Of a stretch of DNA of 64,000 bases, positions 54,529-62,732 are shown piece after piece. Source of the stretch: Streptomyces sp. AJS327 (GTDB lineage: Bacteria > Actinomycetota > Actinomycetes > Streptomycetales > Streptomycetaceae); the NCBI RefSeq assembly GCF_013450295.1, contig NZ_SKBR01000001.1, positions 1,872,501 through 1,936,500 on the forward strand. The letters run 5' to 3'. Each line of letters begins with the position of its first letter. Positions within the stretch are counted from its first letter, which is position 1. A program made the position numbers and the translations under genes. Below the pieces are notes generated by a model. That model did no database searches, was not told where the DNA came from, and was given only the letters and a program-made list of their open reading frames with translations.

Positions 54529-55413
54529 GTGACCACGACACTGCGCCCCGCGGGCCCCGAGGAGCGCGCTGAGGACGGCGGCCGCTCCCGCACGTACGAC
54601 ATCCGGGTCAACAGCCGACGAGTCGGTTCCGTGCGCCTGCGCGCGGTCCCGGGGCCCGGAGGACCACCCGGGGCCACGCCGGAGTCGCGCGGCACCGGTG
54701 TCCCGGCGGCCGTCGGCCGCGTCGAGGAACTGCGCGTCGAGCCGGGGGAGCGGCGGCGCGGCCGGGCCACGGTCGCGCTGCTCGCGGCCGAGGAGATCCT
54801 GCGTGGCTGGGGCTGCGCCCGCGCCGAGGCGGGAGTGGCGGAGGAGGCGGCGGCGGGGCTCGCCCTGGCCTCCGCCCTCGGGTACCGGGAGTACAGCCGC
54901 CACCTGGTCAAGGAGGTGTCCGGCGCCCCCGAGCCGCCCGCCTCCCGCGCGGTACGCCCCATGGACGAGGCGGACTTCGGGCGCTGGCGGGTCCGCGACC
55001 GGGTGGAACTGGAGCGGCTGCTCACCGGGGAGGGCCTGTCCCCGGAGGAGGCCGCGCGGAAGGCCGACGCCTCCTACCGCTCCCTCCTCCCGGAGGGTTC
55101 CGCGACACCCGGCGCGGTGCTGTCGGTCCTGTCCGTCGACGGTGAGGACGTGGGGACGCTCTGGGTGGTCCCGCGGGGCCGCTCGCCCCGGCCGGACACC
55201 GAGGGCTGGGTCTACGCGGTCGAGGTCTTCGAGGAACGCCGGGGCCGGGGCCACGGCCGGGAGCTGATGCTGGCGGCCGAACGGGCCTGTGTGGCGGCCG
55301 GATCCGGGACGCTCGGCCTGAACGTCCACGCGGGCAACGTGCCCGCGCACCGGCTGTACGCGGGACTCGGCTACCGTCCGGTCGAACGCCACCTGCGCAA
55401 GCGGCTGGCCTGA
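54529..55413 (+). CDS. Tandem GNAT acetyltransferase
   Basis: 294 aa with two GNAT modules. The first (about 1-135) has VEELRVEPGERRRGRATVAL and LALASALGYREYSRHLVKEV. The second (about 150-294) has the better acetyl-CoA loop VFEERRGRGHGRELMLAAER and GLNVHAGNVPAHRLYAGLGY. One half of such proteins is often non-catalytic; here the first half has a less perfect loop. Substrate unknown. GTG 54529 has TAGAAC 6 nt upstream and no ribosome site, so it may be leaderless. Confidence 0.85.
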   Translation: MTTTLRPAGPEERAEDGGRSRTYDIRVNSRRVGSVRLRAVPGPGGPPGATPESRGTGVPAAVGRVEELRVEPGERRRGRATVALLAAEEILRGWGCARAEAGVAEEAAAGLALASALGYREYSRHLVKEVSGAPEPPASRAVRPMDEADFGRWRVRDRVELERLLTGEGLSPEEAARKADASYRSLLPEGSATPGAVLSVLSVDGEDVGTLWVVPRGRSPRPDTEGWVYAVEVFEERRGRGHGRELMLAAERACVAAGSGTLGLNVHAGNVPAHRLYAGLGYRPVERHLRKRLA

Positions 55414-55447
55414 TCCGGCGCCTGGCTCGATCCGGCGGCGGGGCGGC

Positions 55448-55948
55448 TCAGCCCAGCAGACGGTCGGCGATCTCGGCGACGCGCTCGCGCAGCCCCTCCT
55501 GGCTCTTCCCGCCGTCCAGCCGCTCCCCGCCGATCACGTAGGTGGGGGTGCCGGTCACACCCAGCGCACGGCCCTCCGCCTGGTCGGCGTCGACTACCAG
55601 CAGGTGCCTGCCGTCGAACAGGGCCGTCTCGAACTCGGCGGTGTCCAGGCCGAGTTCACCGGCCACCTCGATCAGCAGGGGCTCGCCGCGGCGGCCCAGC
55701 TCACGGGTGCGGCCGAGCAGCGCGGTCACGTACGCCTCGCCGCCGCCCTGGGCGTACGCCTCCTCGGCGGCCTGCGCCGCCGCGTACGCCTGCTGGTGCC
55801 GTTCCAGCGGGAAGTGCCGGATTCTGATCTCCAGCCGGTCCGCGTACCGTTCGCGCAGCGCGCGCACGTCGTCCTGCGCGCGGTGGCAGTCGGGGCACTG
55901 GAGGTCGGTCCAGACGTCGAGCACGGGTCGGGAGGCAGCTTCGCTCAT
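55448..55948 (-). CDS. DsbA-family thioredoxin-fold oxidoreductase
   Basis: 166 aa with thioredoxin fold and active site CPDC (Cys18 and Cys21) in VLDVWTDLQCPDCHRAQDDV; the helical insert RHFPLERHQQAYAAAQAAEE; and the cis-Pro loop GVTGTPTYVIGGERLDGGKS. No signal peptide, so it is cytoplasmic, like FrnE/2-hydroxychromene isomerase-like DsbA relatives. It may act in thiol redox or mycothiol-linked chemistry. ATG at 55946-55948. Convergent with the tandem GNAT gene. Confidence 0.9.
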   Translation of the reverse strand: MSEAASRPVLDVWTDLQCPDCHRAQDDVRALRERYADRLEIRIRHFPLERHQQAYAAAQAAEEAYAQGGGEAYVTALLGRTRELGRRGEPLLIEVAGELGLDTAEFETALFDGRHLLVVDADQAEGRALGVTGTPTYVIGGERLDGGKSQEGLRERVAEIADRLLG

Positions 55949-56065
55949 GGCGCCAGTCTCTCAGCACCGGCGCGGAGCGTGGCCGGGTGCCCACCACCCC
56001 GAGATCTCCCTGAGGCGGGGCCCCGGACGTGGCCGATCGGGCGGCCGGGAGTGCAGGATGGAGAG

Positions 56066-56536
56066 ATGCTCACCACGACCGTCTGCGCGGCTCTCTCCGC
56101 GGCCGGCCTGGCCGTCGCCTTTCTGACGGCCTGGCGCCGGCGCTTCGTCCCCGCCCTGCGTATCGCCGCCTTCTCGCTGCTGCCCGTCGGCCTGGCCCTC
56201 GCGGGCCTGGTCACCCTGGGCGGCAAGATCGGGAGGGCGGTCGGTGGCTGGGCCGCCGACCTGGTGTTCAAGCCCTCGGTGTGGACCGGCTTCGGGGTGC
56301 TCGCCTGCGCGGTGGTGCTCTACGTCCTGGCCCGCTTCCTCGGGGGTCGCCCGGGCGCGGCCGAGCGCCGCCCGGAGGGCGCGGGAGCGGGTGGGGGCTC
56401 CGGCACGCGTGCCCCCGCGGTCGGTACCGGTTCGCCCGCGCGGGGAGCCAAGCCCGGGAAGGGTTCCGCCTCGGGCGGGGGAGAGGCGGAAGACTTCTCC
56501 GACATCGAGGCGATCCTCAGGAAACACGGCATCTGA
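56066..56536 (+). CDS. Membrane protein with disordered C-terminus
   Basis: 156 aa. Three hydrophobic segments (TTVCAALSAAGLAVAFLTAW, IAAFSLLPVGLALAGLVTL, WTGFGVLACAVVLYVLARFL) are followed by a Gly/Ala/Pro tail and a short acidic end EDFSDIEAILRKHGI that is probably a helix. The pattern matches a streptomycete-conserved membrane protein of unknown role, often annotated as cellulose-synthase-like by error. ATG 56066 follows GGATGGAGAG. Confidence 0.8.
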   Translation: MLTTTVCAALSAAGLAVAFLTAWRRRFVPALRIAAFSLLPVGLALAGLVTLGGKIGRAVGGWAADLVFKPSVWTGFGVLACAVVLYVLARFLGGRPGAAERRPEGAGAGGGSGTRAPAVGTGSPARGAKPGKGSASGGGEAEDFSDIEAILRKHGI

Positions 56537-56612
56537 GGCCGCGCCGCGGCACCGTTGTCGCGAGTGAACTCCTCGCGGAAGAGGGCGTGTTGAGGTCAGT
56601 CGAGGCGATGGC

Positions 56613-56843
56613 GTGCGTCATCATCGCGGCGAGATGGAGACCACGCAGCCCTATCCCCAGCCCCAGCTCGACGAGCCCCCGGCCCCGTCGGCGCCGACCC
56701 TCCCTCCGGCCGCTCCGCCGGAGTCACCCCTTCCCGAACCCCGGGGATGCCTCTACGCCCTGTCCCAGCCGCCGCTGATGCTGTTCCTCACGGTGATCGC
56801 GGCCCTGCTCGGGCTCACCTCGGTGCACGATCTCCTGCTCTGA
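56613..56843 (+). CDS. Small Pro-rich single-pass membrane protein
   Basis: 76 aa (69 aa if ATG 56634 is used). A Pro-rich cytoplasmic start (TTQPYPQPQLDEPPAPSAPT) then one C-terminal helix PPLMLFLTVIAALLGLTSV. GAGG (56602-56605) lies 7 nt before GTG 56613, which is chosen. The last 29 nt overlap the end of the convergent CGNR gene. Function unknown. Confidence 0.65.
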   Translation: MRHHRGEMETTQPYPQPQLDEPPAPSAPTLPPAAPPESPLPEPRGCLYALSQPPLMLFLTVIAALLGLTSVHDLLL

Positions 56844-57453
56844 CGGTGCCCTCGTCCCGCGGCTCCGGGGCGGCTTCCGCGCGCCGTCCCTCCGGCTCGG
56901 CCAACTCGCGGCGCCGGGCCCGGTAGGCGGCCACGTGCAGACGGTTGCCGCAGGTACGGCTGTCGCAGTAGCGGCGGGAGCGGTTGCGGGAGAGGTCGAT
57001 GAAGGCCCGGCCGCAGTCCGGCGCCCCGCAGCGCCGCAGCCGGTCCCGCTCCCCGGCGACGACGATGAAGGCCAGCGCCATGCCGCCGTCGGCGGCGAGG
57101 TGCTGGGCGACGGTGGCGTCCGGGGCGAAGTAGTGGACGTGCCAGTCGTAGCCGTCGTGGTCGGTGAGCTGTGGGGTCGTCCCCGCCTCCGCGACCAGGT
57201 CGTTCAGCAGCCCGGCGGCCGTGCGGGTGTCGGTGGCCTCGAAGATGCGGGTGAAGGTGTCGCGTACCGCGCGGACCCCGCTCAGATCCTGTTCGCCGAG
57301 CGTCGACCCGACCCCGCTCACGTTGTTGCGCTCCAGATAGGAGTGGAGGTCGGCGCTGGTGACGAGGGTGTCCGGAGAGCTGCCGTCCGCCGCGGTGTTG
57401 AGCAGGTCGACCACATAGTCGAGTGCGCAGCGGGTGTCGTGGTTGATCTGCAC
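56815..57453 (-). CDS. CGNR zinc-finger regulator
   Basis: About 212 aa. The N-terminal all-alpha ABATE domain (VQINHDTRCALDYVVDLLNT, VTSADLHSYLERNNVSGVGS, VRDTFTRIFEATDTRTAAGL) is followed by the C-terminal CGNR zinc finger RRCGAPDCGRAFIDLSRNRS, RRYCDSRTCGNRLHVAAYRA with four Cys ligands. This family consists of stress-associated predicted regulators. GTG 57451-57453 has GGAG 8 nt upstream; the frame extends to 57528 but without a ribosome site. It overlaps the convergent small membrane gene at its 3' end. Confidence 0.88.
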   Translation of the reverse strand: MQINHDTRCALDYVVDLLNTAADGSSPDTLVTSADLHSYLERNNVSGVGSTLGEQDLSGVRAVRDTFTRIFEATDTRTAAGLLNDLVAEAGTTPQLTDHDGYDWHVHYFAPDATVAQHLAADGGMALAFIVVAGERDRLRRCGAPDCGRAFIDLSRNRSRRYCDSRTCGNRLHVAAYRARRRELAEPEGRRAEAAPEPRDEGTVRAGDRAPR

Positions 57454-57754
57454 GGGGTCGCTCCAGCCGTCTCTCTCCGGGGAACGGTCCGCCTCCGTGG
57501 GGGACCGGCGGCGGTGCTGGTGCCCCACCGCGCGGCCGAAGGTGGTACGGGACCGATGCCGAGAGAGCCTAACCGCTCACACGCGCGAGGGCGCCGTCCC
57601 CGCGCGGTCGCGCGGGGACGGCGCCCTCGTCCCAAGACCCCGTCCGTGTCGTGCGCCGCCCGCCGCGGCGTCCGCGCGAGGTGCGCGGGCGCCACCGCGG
57701 CGGCGGACCCGCAGCCGTCGCCCCGAGTCGGACGGCTGTGGTGGACTGCCGGTC

Positions 57755-58168
57755 TCAGCTCTCCGCGAGGATGTGTGAGAGCTCGGTGTCGAGGTCGAAG
57801 TGACGGTGCTCGGTTCCGGGCGGGACCGCCGCGTCGGTCCGTTTCAGGAAGGACTCCAGTGCCCGCGCGGGGGCCTCCAGCAGCGCCTCGCCCTCCGGGG
57901 AGCTGAGAGCGATACAGGCGACTCCCTGACCGTGGCTGCGGGACGGCCAGACCCGTACGTCGCCGGTACCCGTCGGCCTGTGCAGCCCCTCGGCCAGCAG
58001 GTCACGGGCGAACACCCACTCCACCGTCTCCTCCGCTCCGGTGTGAAAGGTGGCGTGCACGGCGTAGGGGTCACTGGTGTCGTACCGCAGGCCCGCCGGA
58101 ACAGGCAGCGATGACTCGCTCGAAACAACGAGGCGCAGGTGCAGCTCACAGCTGACCGTAGTGTTCAT
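57755..58168 (-). CDS. ssgB: Sporulation-specific cell-division protein SsgB
   Basis: 137 aa. SsgB, an SsgA-like protein, localises with SsgA at future septum sites and recruits and stimulates FtsZ in aerial hyphae. The sequence (MNTTVSCELHLRLVVSSESS, SDPYAVHATFHTGAEETVEW, VFARDLLAEGLHRPTGTGDV, RVWPSRSHGQGVACIALSSP) is what I recall for Streptomyces SsgB, nearly unchanged, and the length is the same. ATG at 58166-58168; only a weak AAAGG lies upstream. Upstream, read on the minus strand, GGTTTACAACCG and GTAGGTGG could be parts of a stress sigma-factor promoter. Divergent from the PGPGW membrane gene. Confidence 0.97.
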   Translation of the reverse strand: MNTTVSCELHLRLVVSSESSLPVPAGLRYDTSDPYAVHATFHTGAEETVEWVFARDLLAEGLHRPTGTGDVRVWPSRSHGQGVACIALSSPEGEALLEAPARALESFLKRTDAAVPPGTEHRHFDLDTELSHILAES

Positions 58169-58355
58169 AAGCGCCAGGGCCTTTCGCTCAGTGTGCGCTC
58201 GGGGATTCGCACGTCGGCGAAATCGACATGCCACCTACGGGACGGTTGTAAACCCCTCTGACCGATTTACGAAGGATCGGATCGTTCAGGTGGGGCAGTA
58301 GCAATTGTGGAAGTGCGGCCATTCCGGTGAACGCGGGTCGAGGTCGCGAGTCGGG

Positions 58356-58361
58356 TACGGT
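58356..58361 (+). promoter_or_regulatory. Candidate -10 box for the PGPGW gene
   Basis: TACGGT ends 7 nt before ATG 58369; no Shine-Dalgarno, consistent with a leaderless transcript. Confidence 0.4.
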
Positions 58362-58368
58362 GAGTCAC

Positions 58369-58704
58369 ATGAGCACGGCTAACGGGGAGAGCGGGGAGGG
58401 TACTCCGAAACCCTTCGTGTCCAGGGCGCCACGGTACGTACAGGCTTCTCCGGCGCTGCATTTCAGCTGGCGCGTCGGTGTCTTCGTCGTCGGATTGCTG
58501 GTCGTGGTGGGTGGCGTCATCATGCTGCCGCTGCCCGGTCCGGGGTGGCTGGTCATCTTCGGGGGCATGGCGCTCTGGGCGACCGAGTTCGCCTGGGCCC
58601 ACGGGGTGCTCCGCTGGACGAAGGGCAAGGTCAGCGAGGGGACAGCCTGGTTCAGGGAGCGCCGGGAGCGCCGCCGCGCGGCGCGGCGCCGCGAAGGCGC
58701 CTGA
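58369..58704 (+). CDS. TIGR02611/PGPGW-type small membrane protein
   Basis: 111 aa. Two adjacent hydrophobic segments, WRVGVFVVGLLVVVGGVIML and WLVIFGGMALWATEFAWAHG, are joined by the diagnostic LPLPGPGW turn, followed by a very basic tail EGTAWFRERRERRRAARRRE. This matches the actinobacterial PGPGW/TIGR02611 family, unknown in function, found next to ssgB in streptomycetes. ATG 58369. Confidence 0.9.
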   Translation: MSTANGESGEGTPKPFVSRAPRYVQASPALHFSWRVGVFVVGLLVVVGGVIMLPLPGPGWLVIFGGMALWATEFAWAHGVLRWTKGKVSEGTAWFRERRERRRAARRREGA

Positions 58705-59532
58705 GTCCGGCCGTCGTCGGATGCCCGATCTCGCGTGAGTCAACTCGCTTGTGACGGTGAGTAGTTCGCACACGGCGTTACCAACGTGGGGCGAGCGTGG
58801 GGGAGTTCGGGAGTGTCGGGGGTGCGCGACGGCTCGTGCCGGACCGGGCGCGCCGGACGTCCCGACGTTCAGGCTGGGTTGCGGCCTCCGTGCGTGGCCG
58901 GTGCGGTGGGGGCCGGCGGTGGCGCGTTCGCCCCGCGCGCCGTCACGCGGTCCGTCACTCCGGCTCTCCTCGCCCCAACACGCCCGTGGGGACGCGGTGT
59001 TGGGGGTGCGGGGTGGTGCGGGAGCGCGGGGCACGACCAGGTGCCGTCGCCCTCGCGTCGGACGGCGCGGTGGAGGTCGCGGTGTGCTCCCCGCTGGCGC
59101 GGTGGGTGGGGGCGCCCGCGCATTCCCCGGCGGCGGGCACATTCGTTCCCGGCCGCTCGGGCACATTCGTTCCCGCCTGTGTGTTCCGTGCACGGAAGAC
59201 GTGCCAGTCGTCCCCGGGCGGCCGCCGGGAGGGGAATTCAGCGGAGCGCGCTCCGCGTTTCCGACGGAATTCTCGGCGCGTTTCCTGACGCCCCACCCAA
59301 GTGCCTGTTGATTAACCGCTCATGCGGCCTCGCCCGGTACGCGGAAAAGACGGCGGAAAGGATACGCGGCGTCAGCCGCATTTCCTGGCGAGGGTGTTCA
59401 CCGGCGCCGCCGCACCCCGGTCGCGTATCCGTTCCGTGGATGCTCCACTGGCGGTGCCCCGGTCGCCGGGTGGGGGAGGACCCCGAGGTGGACACATGAT
59501 CGTCAGGATGCGGTAGTGTGTGCGGCGCACCC
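58705..59532. other. 0.8 kb region without a recognisable gene
   Basis: Open frames in both strands are Arg/Pro/Gly low-complexity and I do not accept them. The first 400 bp are GC-rich. From 59130 to 59360 there is a less GC-rich stretch with a 17 bp direct repeat (59135-59175), two GAATTC sites (59234, 59267) around a palindrome CGGAGCGCGCTCCG (59242-59255), and AT-rich sequence at 59300-59320. TAGTGT (59514-59519) may be the -10 for tRNA-Val. Confidence 0.45.
59135..59175. repeat. 17-bp direct repeat in a gene desert
   Basis: GGGCACATTCGTTCCCG occurs at 59135-59151 and 59159-59175, identical, with a 24 bp period. Its centre is AT-rich for this genome. Could be a regulator-binding pair. 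Confidence 0.7.
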
Positions 59533-59604
59533 GGGCGATTAGCTCAGCGGGAGAGCGCTTCGTTCACACCGAAGAGGTCACTGGTTCGAACCCAGTATCG
59601 CCCA
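59533..59604 (+). tRNA. tRNA-Val (anticodon CAC), copy 1
   Basis: 72 nt: acceptor GGGCGAT/ATCGCCC, D-arm TAGCTCAGCGGGAGAGC, anticodon stem CTTCG/CGAAG with loop TTCACAC, T-arm CTGGTTCGAACCCAG, discriminator A. CCA is encoded (59605-59607). A 16 bp terminator follows at once. Confidence 0.95.
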
Positions 59605-59611
59605 CCACCCA

Positions 59612-59646
59612 CCGGGACCCGAAGGCCAGCGGCCTTCGGGTCCCGG
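59612..59646 (+). terminator. Terminator after tRNA-Val copy 1
   Basis: CCGGGACCCGAAGGCC (59612-59627) pairs perfectly with GGCCTTCGGGTCCCGG (59631-59646), loop AGC. The rest of the space to 59915 shows no gene. Confidence 0.85.
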
Positions 59647-59915
59647 TTCTCGTGTGCCTCCTCCGGGACCTTCGGGCCGGCGGGCGCGGAGTGGGCGCCG
59701 ATTTTCCCCCGGCGCGGTGGCGCGCCTTCGCGGGCTCCCGACGGCCCCGCCGTGTCCCGGCCCGTACGGAACCCGGGACGGGGGATACCGCCAGGCCCAC
59801 GGGGAACCCGCGTCCGGGAGACGGCCGGGCCAGCCGCCGTGGAGCGGCGCGCGCCGTGGCGGGGAACGCCACCCTGGCGGCGCCCGGTCAGGAAGCCGCG
59901 CACCGGGAGGACGCC

Positions 59916-60404
59916 GTGGGCCCGAGGAGGACGCCGCGGGCGGTGGCGGGCGACCGCCACCGCTACCGCTTCCGGCAGGTCTGGCCGCTCGCCGCGTCTC
60001 CCGGCCGGGTCTACGCGGTGCTGGAGCGGGCCGCCGCGTATCCGTCCTGGTGGCCGCAGGTGCGGGCGGTGCGGGCCGACGGCTGGGGCGGCGCCGCGCG
60101 GTTCCGGTCGCTGCTGCCCTACGTGCTGCGGATCGACGCGGTCCCGAGCCGCTGGGACCCGGTGGCGCGGGTTCTGGAGATCCGGATGAGCGGGGACCTC
60201 GTGGGGTGGGCCCGGTGGACGGTGCTGCCCGGCGGCCCCGGGGCCGTCCTGCTCTTCGAGCAACGCGTCGAACTGCGGAAACGCTCACTGCGCTGGGCCG
60301 GGCCGCTGGCCAGACCGCTGCTGACGGCCAACCACGCCTGGATGATGCGCGCCGGGCGGAAGGGCCTGCGGCGGGTGCTGGAAAGCGGTTTGGATGATGC
60401 GTGA
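59916..60404 (+). CDS. SRPBCC/polyketide-cyclase-like protein
   Basis: 162 aa with the START-like SRPBCC fold: YRFRQVWPLAASPGRVYAVL, ERAAAYPSWWPQVRAVRADG (the conserved xPxWWP turn), LRIDAVPSRWDPVARVLEIR, GWARWTVLPGGPGAVLLFEQ and the long C-terminal helix RPLLTANHAWMMRAGRKGLR. The family binds hydrophobic ligands or makes polyketide rings; no catalytic function can be claimed. GTG 59916 has GGGAGG 5 nt upstream; the open frame runs back through the tRNA gene but is meaningless there. Sits between two tRNA-Val genes. Confidence 0.85.
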   Translation: MGPRRTPRAVAGDRHRYRFRQVWPLAASPGRVYAVLERAAAYPSWWPQVRAVRADGWGGAARFRSLLPYVLRIDAVPSRWDPVARVLEIRMSGDLVGWARWTVLPGGPGAVLLFEQRVELRKRSLRWAGPLARPLLTANHAWMMRAGRKGLRRVLESGLDDA

Positions 60405-60460
60405 GCCGCGGGGTATGGTTCTGCCCTGCCACGGCGCGTACGACATACGCCGGGTGGCCC

Positions 60461-60532
60461 GGGTGATTAGCTCAGTGGGAGAGCGCTTCGTTCACACCGA
60501 AGAGGTCACTGGTTCGAACCCAGTATCACCCA
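60461..60532 (+). tRNA. tRNA-Val (anticodon CAC), copy 2
   Basis: 72 nt, as copy 1 except acceptor GGGTGAT/ATCACCC and a G-to-A type change in the D-loop (CAGTGGG for CAGCGGG). CCA is not encoded. A 16 bp terminator follows. Confidence 0.95.
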
Positions 60533-60540
60533 CCCCGCAC

Positions 60541-60575
60541 AACGAGGGGCCGGTCCTCAGGACCGGCCCCTCGTT
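60541..60575 (+). terminator. Terminator after tRNA-Val copy 2
   Basis: AACGAGGGGCCGGTCC (60541-60556) pairs perfectly with GGACCGGCCCCTCGTT (60560-60575), loop TCA, then CTGTCTG. Confidence 0.85.
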
Positions 60576-60693
60576 CTGTCTGCGCCCACCCGGGCGGGTG
60601 CGTCGCGTCATGCCAACTCGCGCCGTACCGGAGGGGCTTGGGATCGGGGCGGGCCGGACCCGGCTGGTTCGGGCCGTCCGCGCGGGCGGGTCG

Positions 60694-61407
60694 TCAGAGC
60701 GGAGGGGCGGTCGCCGGTTCCGTGTCGCGCAGCGGCCAGGCCGGGGTGGGCCGTGCCGCTCCCTCGCCGGGCGTGGTGGCGAGGCCGCGCGTCTGCGCGC
60801 CGAACCAGACGGCCTGGAGCGAGTGCAGCTCGGCGGGGGTGAGCGAGGCGAGCCGGGGAGCGAAGCGGCGGCCGAGGGCGCGCACGACCTCCAGCGCCGC
60901 CCGCGCCCGCCCCGCGGGGTCGGTGGTGCGAGGCGGCGTCACCCCGTACTGGACGCAGAGCGTGTCCAGGACGCGGGGGCCGGTCCGGCCGCGGTCGAGG
61001 TGCCGGTCGAGGACGAGCGGGTCCAGCACGTGGAGTGGGGAGCCGAGGTGCCCGGTGAGCCCGCTGCCGTCGCGGCGTCGTAACTCCCGGTCGAGCAGGG
61101 TCAGTTCGTGGGGCGCGTCCATCAGGACCACGGGGGTGCCCGCCGTGGCCCGCGCGCCGAGACAGCGGACGAGGTCCCGTACCGCCGCTTCCGCGGTGCC
61201 GTCCCGTCCCACTCCGCCGTCCGGGGCGGCCACCAGCCGCCAGGGCAGCGTACTGACCGGGTCCCCGGGGGCGGACTGCGTGACGAGGGCCGCGGAGTGG
61301 ATCTCGTCCGGACGCTCCGGCGCGCCTCCGCCCTCCCGCGCGGACCGCCGCCCGCGCACGGCGAGCGCGGCCAGCGGTGCCTCGTACCACGGCGTGCGCT
61401 GTTCCAT
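60694..61407 (-). CDS. DEDDh exonuclease homologue without catalytic residues
   Basis: About 237 aa. It follows a streptomycete 3'-5' exonuclease (DnaQ-like) across its length: WYEAPLAALAVRGRRSARE where active forms have the DxETTG motif; VVLMDAPHELTLLDRELRRR where they have NAPFDLTLLDREL; LHVLDPLVLDRHLDRGRTGP; TLCVQYGV then TTDPAGRARAALEVVRALGR where they have the HDAxxDA motif; and LTPAELHSLQAVWFGAQTRG. The first acidic pair, the second-motif Asp (now Glu) and the third-motif His/Asp are replaced. Activity is not expected. ATG at 61405-61407; the frame to 61542 is rejected. Confidence 0.75.
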   Translation of the reverse strand: MEQRTPWYEAPLAALAVRGRRSAREGGGAPERPDEIHSAALVTQSAPGDPVSTLPWRLVAAPDGGVGRDGTAEAAVRDLVRCLGARATAGTPVVLMDAPHELTLLDRELRRRDGSGLTGHLGSPLHVLDPLVLDRHLDRGRTGPRVLDTLCVQYGVTPPRTTDPAGRARAALEVVRALGRRFAPRLASLTPAELHSLQAVWFGAQTRGLATTPGEGAARPTPAWPLRDTEPATAPPL

Positions 61408-61727
61408 TCCCGTCAACCCCCCGACTGTCGCCGCTCGTTCCCCGGTGCCCGCCGCTCGTCGCCCGGCGCGGCGGGTCGGGCGGCCGATGTCCGCGGCGGT
61501 CCGGCCGCCTCGCTCCGGGACCGGTCGCGGCACGCGTGCCATCCCCTCGCGGACGGGCTCCGCCGGCCGGAGCGCCAGACTCCGGGTGGTCCCGGGGCCG
61601 TGCCGCCGAGCGCCACCGTGGCCCGCGCCACCGCCCGATCGTCTCCGCTGGCGCCGTCACCGGGCACCCCGGAGCCACCCCAGCCGCGCCCGTTTGGGCA
61701 TCCTCCGGCACGGTGAGGAGAAAGGGC
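61408..61727. other. Divergent intergenic region
   Basis: About 320 bp between the exonuclease-like and the next gene. No clear promoter or hairpin, only GC-rich sequence. Confidence 0.4.
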
Positions 61728-62732
61728 GTGGACGGGCCGGATACGAAGACCCAGATGCCAGACACCGAGGTCGGCGACGCCGAGGGTGCACCCGAGAGCG
61801 ACGCGGTCCACTGGAGACGGCTGATACCCGACGGCAACAGCGCCGCCGCTCACCGGGCACGCCAGAAGCTGGCCGGAGCGGCGCGGGACATGGTGCGCGC
61901 CGGGGCGCTGGCCGCGTACGCGGGAGGCGGTTTCCACGGCGCGCGGAACGAGGAACGCGTGGCGGCGCTCCTGGAGTCGGTGACCTTCGTGGAGACCACG
62001 GACCAGGCGCGGGGCGGACGCCGCCTGACCGCGCTCGCCCCGGCCGGGCCGCCGGGGCGCCGGGTGGCCGCCGCCCTGCACCGCGCGTTGCGCGCCACCC
62101 GTGAGGCGGTCACCCACTACCAGCGCACCGCCTCGATGGACGGCTTCGGCAGCGCCGCGGAGCACGGCGCCTCCCAGGAGCTGACCGAGGCGCTGTGCCA
62201 GTTGCTCCGTGGAACCGAGGGGGCGCGGGTCTCGGTCGCCTGGTCGCGGGCGGCGGGTCCGCCGGAGGGCACGGTGACGCGCCCGCCCGCCGTGCCGTTC
62301 GGGCCGGCCGACGTGGTGGCGCTGGGCCGGGCCGGACGGTGGTACGTCGACCGGGAGCCGTCCGTCGCGGTGCGGCTGGTCGGCTCGGTGGTGCGGCTGC
62401 GGCGGGCCGAGCCCGACGGCGCGGGGGCGGTGCGGATGCGGGTGCTGGCCGGGGCGGAGGTGTCCCAGGTACGGGCGCGGCTCCCGGCCACCGACTACCG
62501 CACGGCGGTCCACGCCCACCTCGCCGGTCTGCCGCTGAGCGTGGCCGGGACGCTGGAGAGCCGGGGCGGGTTCCGGAGGCTGACCGGGGCGCGGGAGGTG
62601 CGGCCGGTGCTGGCCGGGGACGAGGCGCGGGAGAGGCTGGTGACCACGTTGCGCGAGGGGCTCGCGGACTTCGAGGGCCTGGTCGGCGCGTCCGGTGCGA
62701 GCGGGGCGGCCGCCCGGAGGCCGCCCCGTTGA
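61728..62732 (+). CDS. Hypothetical actinomycete protein
   Basis: 334 aa, not recognised. It begins VDGPDTKTQMPDTEVGDAEG, then a helical segment RLIPDGNSAAAHRARQKLAG with AARDMVRAGALAAYAGGGFH; a central SAAEHGASQELTEALCQLLR; and a beta-rich second half with VPFGPADVVALGRAGRWYVD, VAVRLVGSVVRLRRAEPDGA, MRVLAGAEVSQVRARLPATD and YRTAVHAHLAGLPLSVAGTL ESRGGFRRL-type strands that recall a domain binding nucleic acid or ligand, though I cannot name it. GTG 61728 has GAGGAG 7 nt upstream. Lies upstream of thrS with a 150 nt gap. Confidence 0.75.
   Translation: MDGPDTKTQMPDTEVGDAEGAPESDAVHWRRLIPDGNSAAAHRARQKLAGAARDMVRAGALAAYAGGGFHGARNEERVAALLESVTFVETTDQARGGRRLTALAPAGPPGRRVAAALHRALRATREAVTHYQRTASMDGFGSAAEHGASQELTEALCQLLRGTEGARVSVAWSRAAGPPEGTVTRPPAVPFGPADVVALGRAGRWYVDREPSVAVRLVGSVVRLRRAEPDGAGAVRMRVLAGAEVSQVRARLPATDYRTAVHAHLAGLPLSVAGTLESRGGFRRLTGAREVRPVLAGDEARERLVTTLREGLADFEGLVGASGASGAAARRPPR

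Noticed and set aside
58751..59311. Possible 186-codon gene
   Set aside because: No Shine-Dalgarno, unlikely composition, and a competing frame on the other strand is as good; treated as non-coding.
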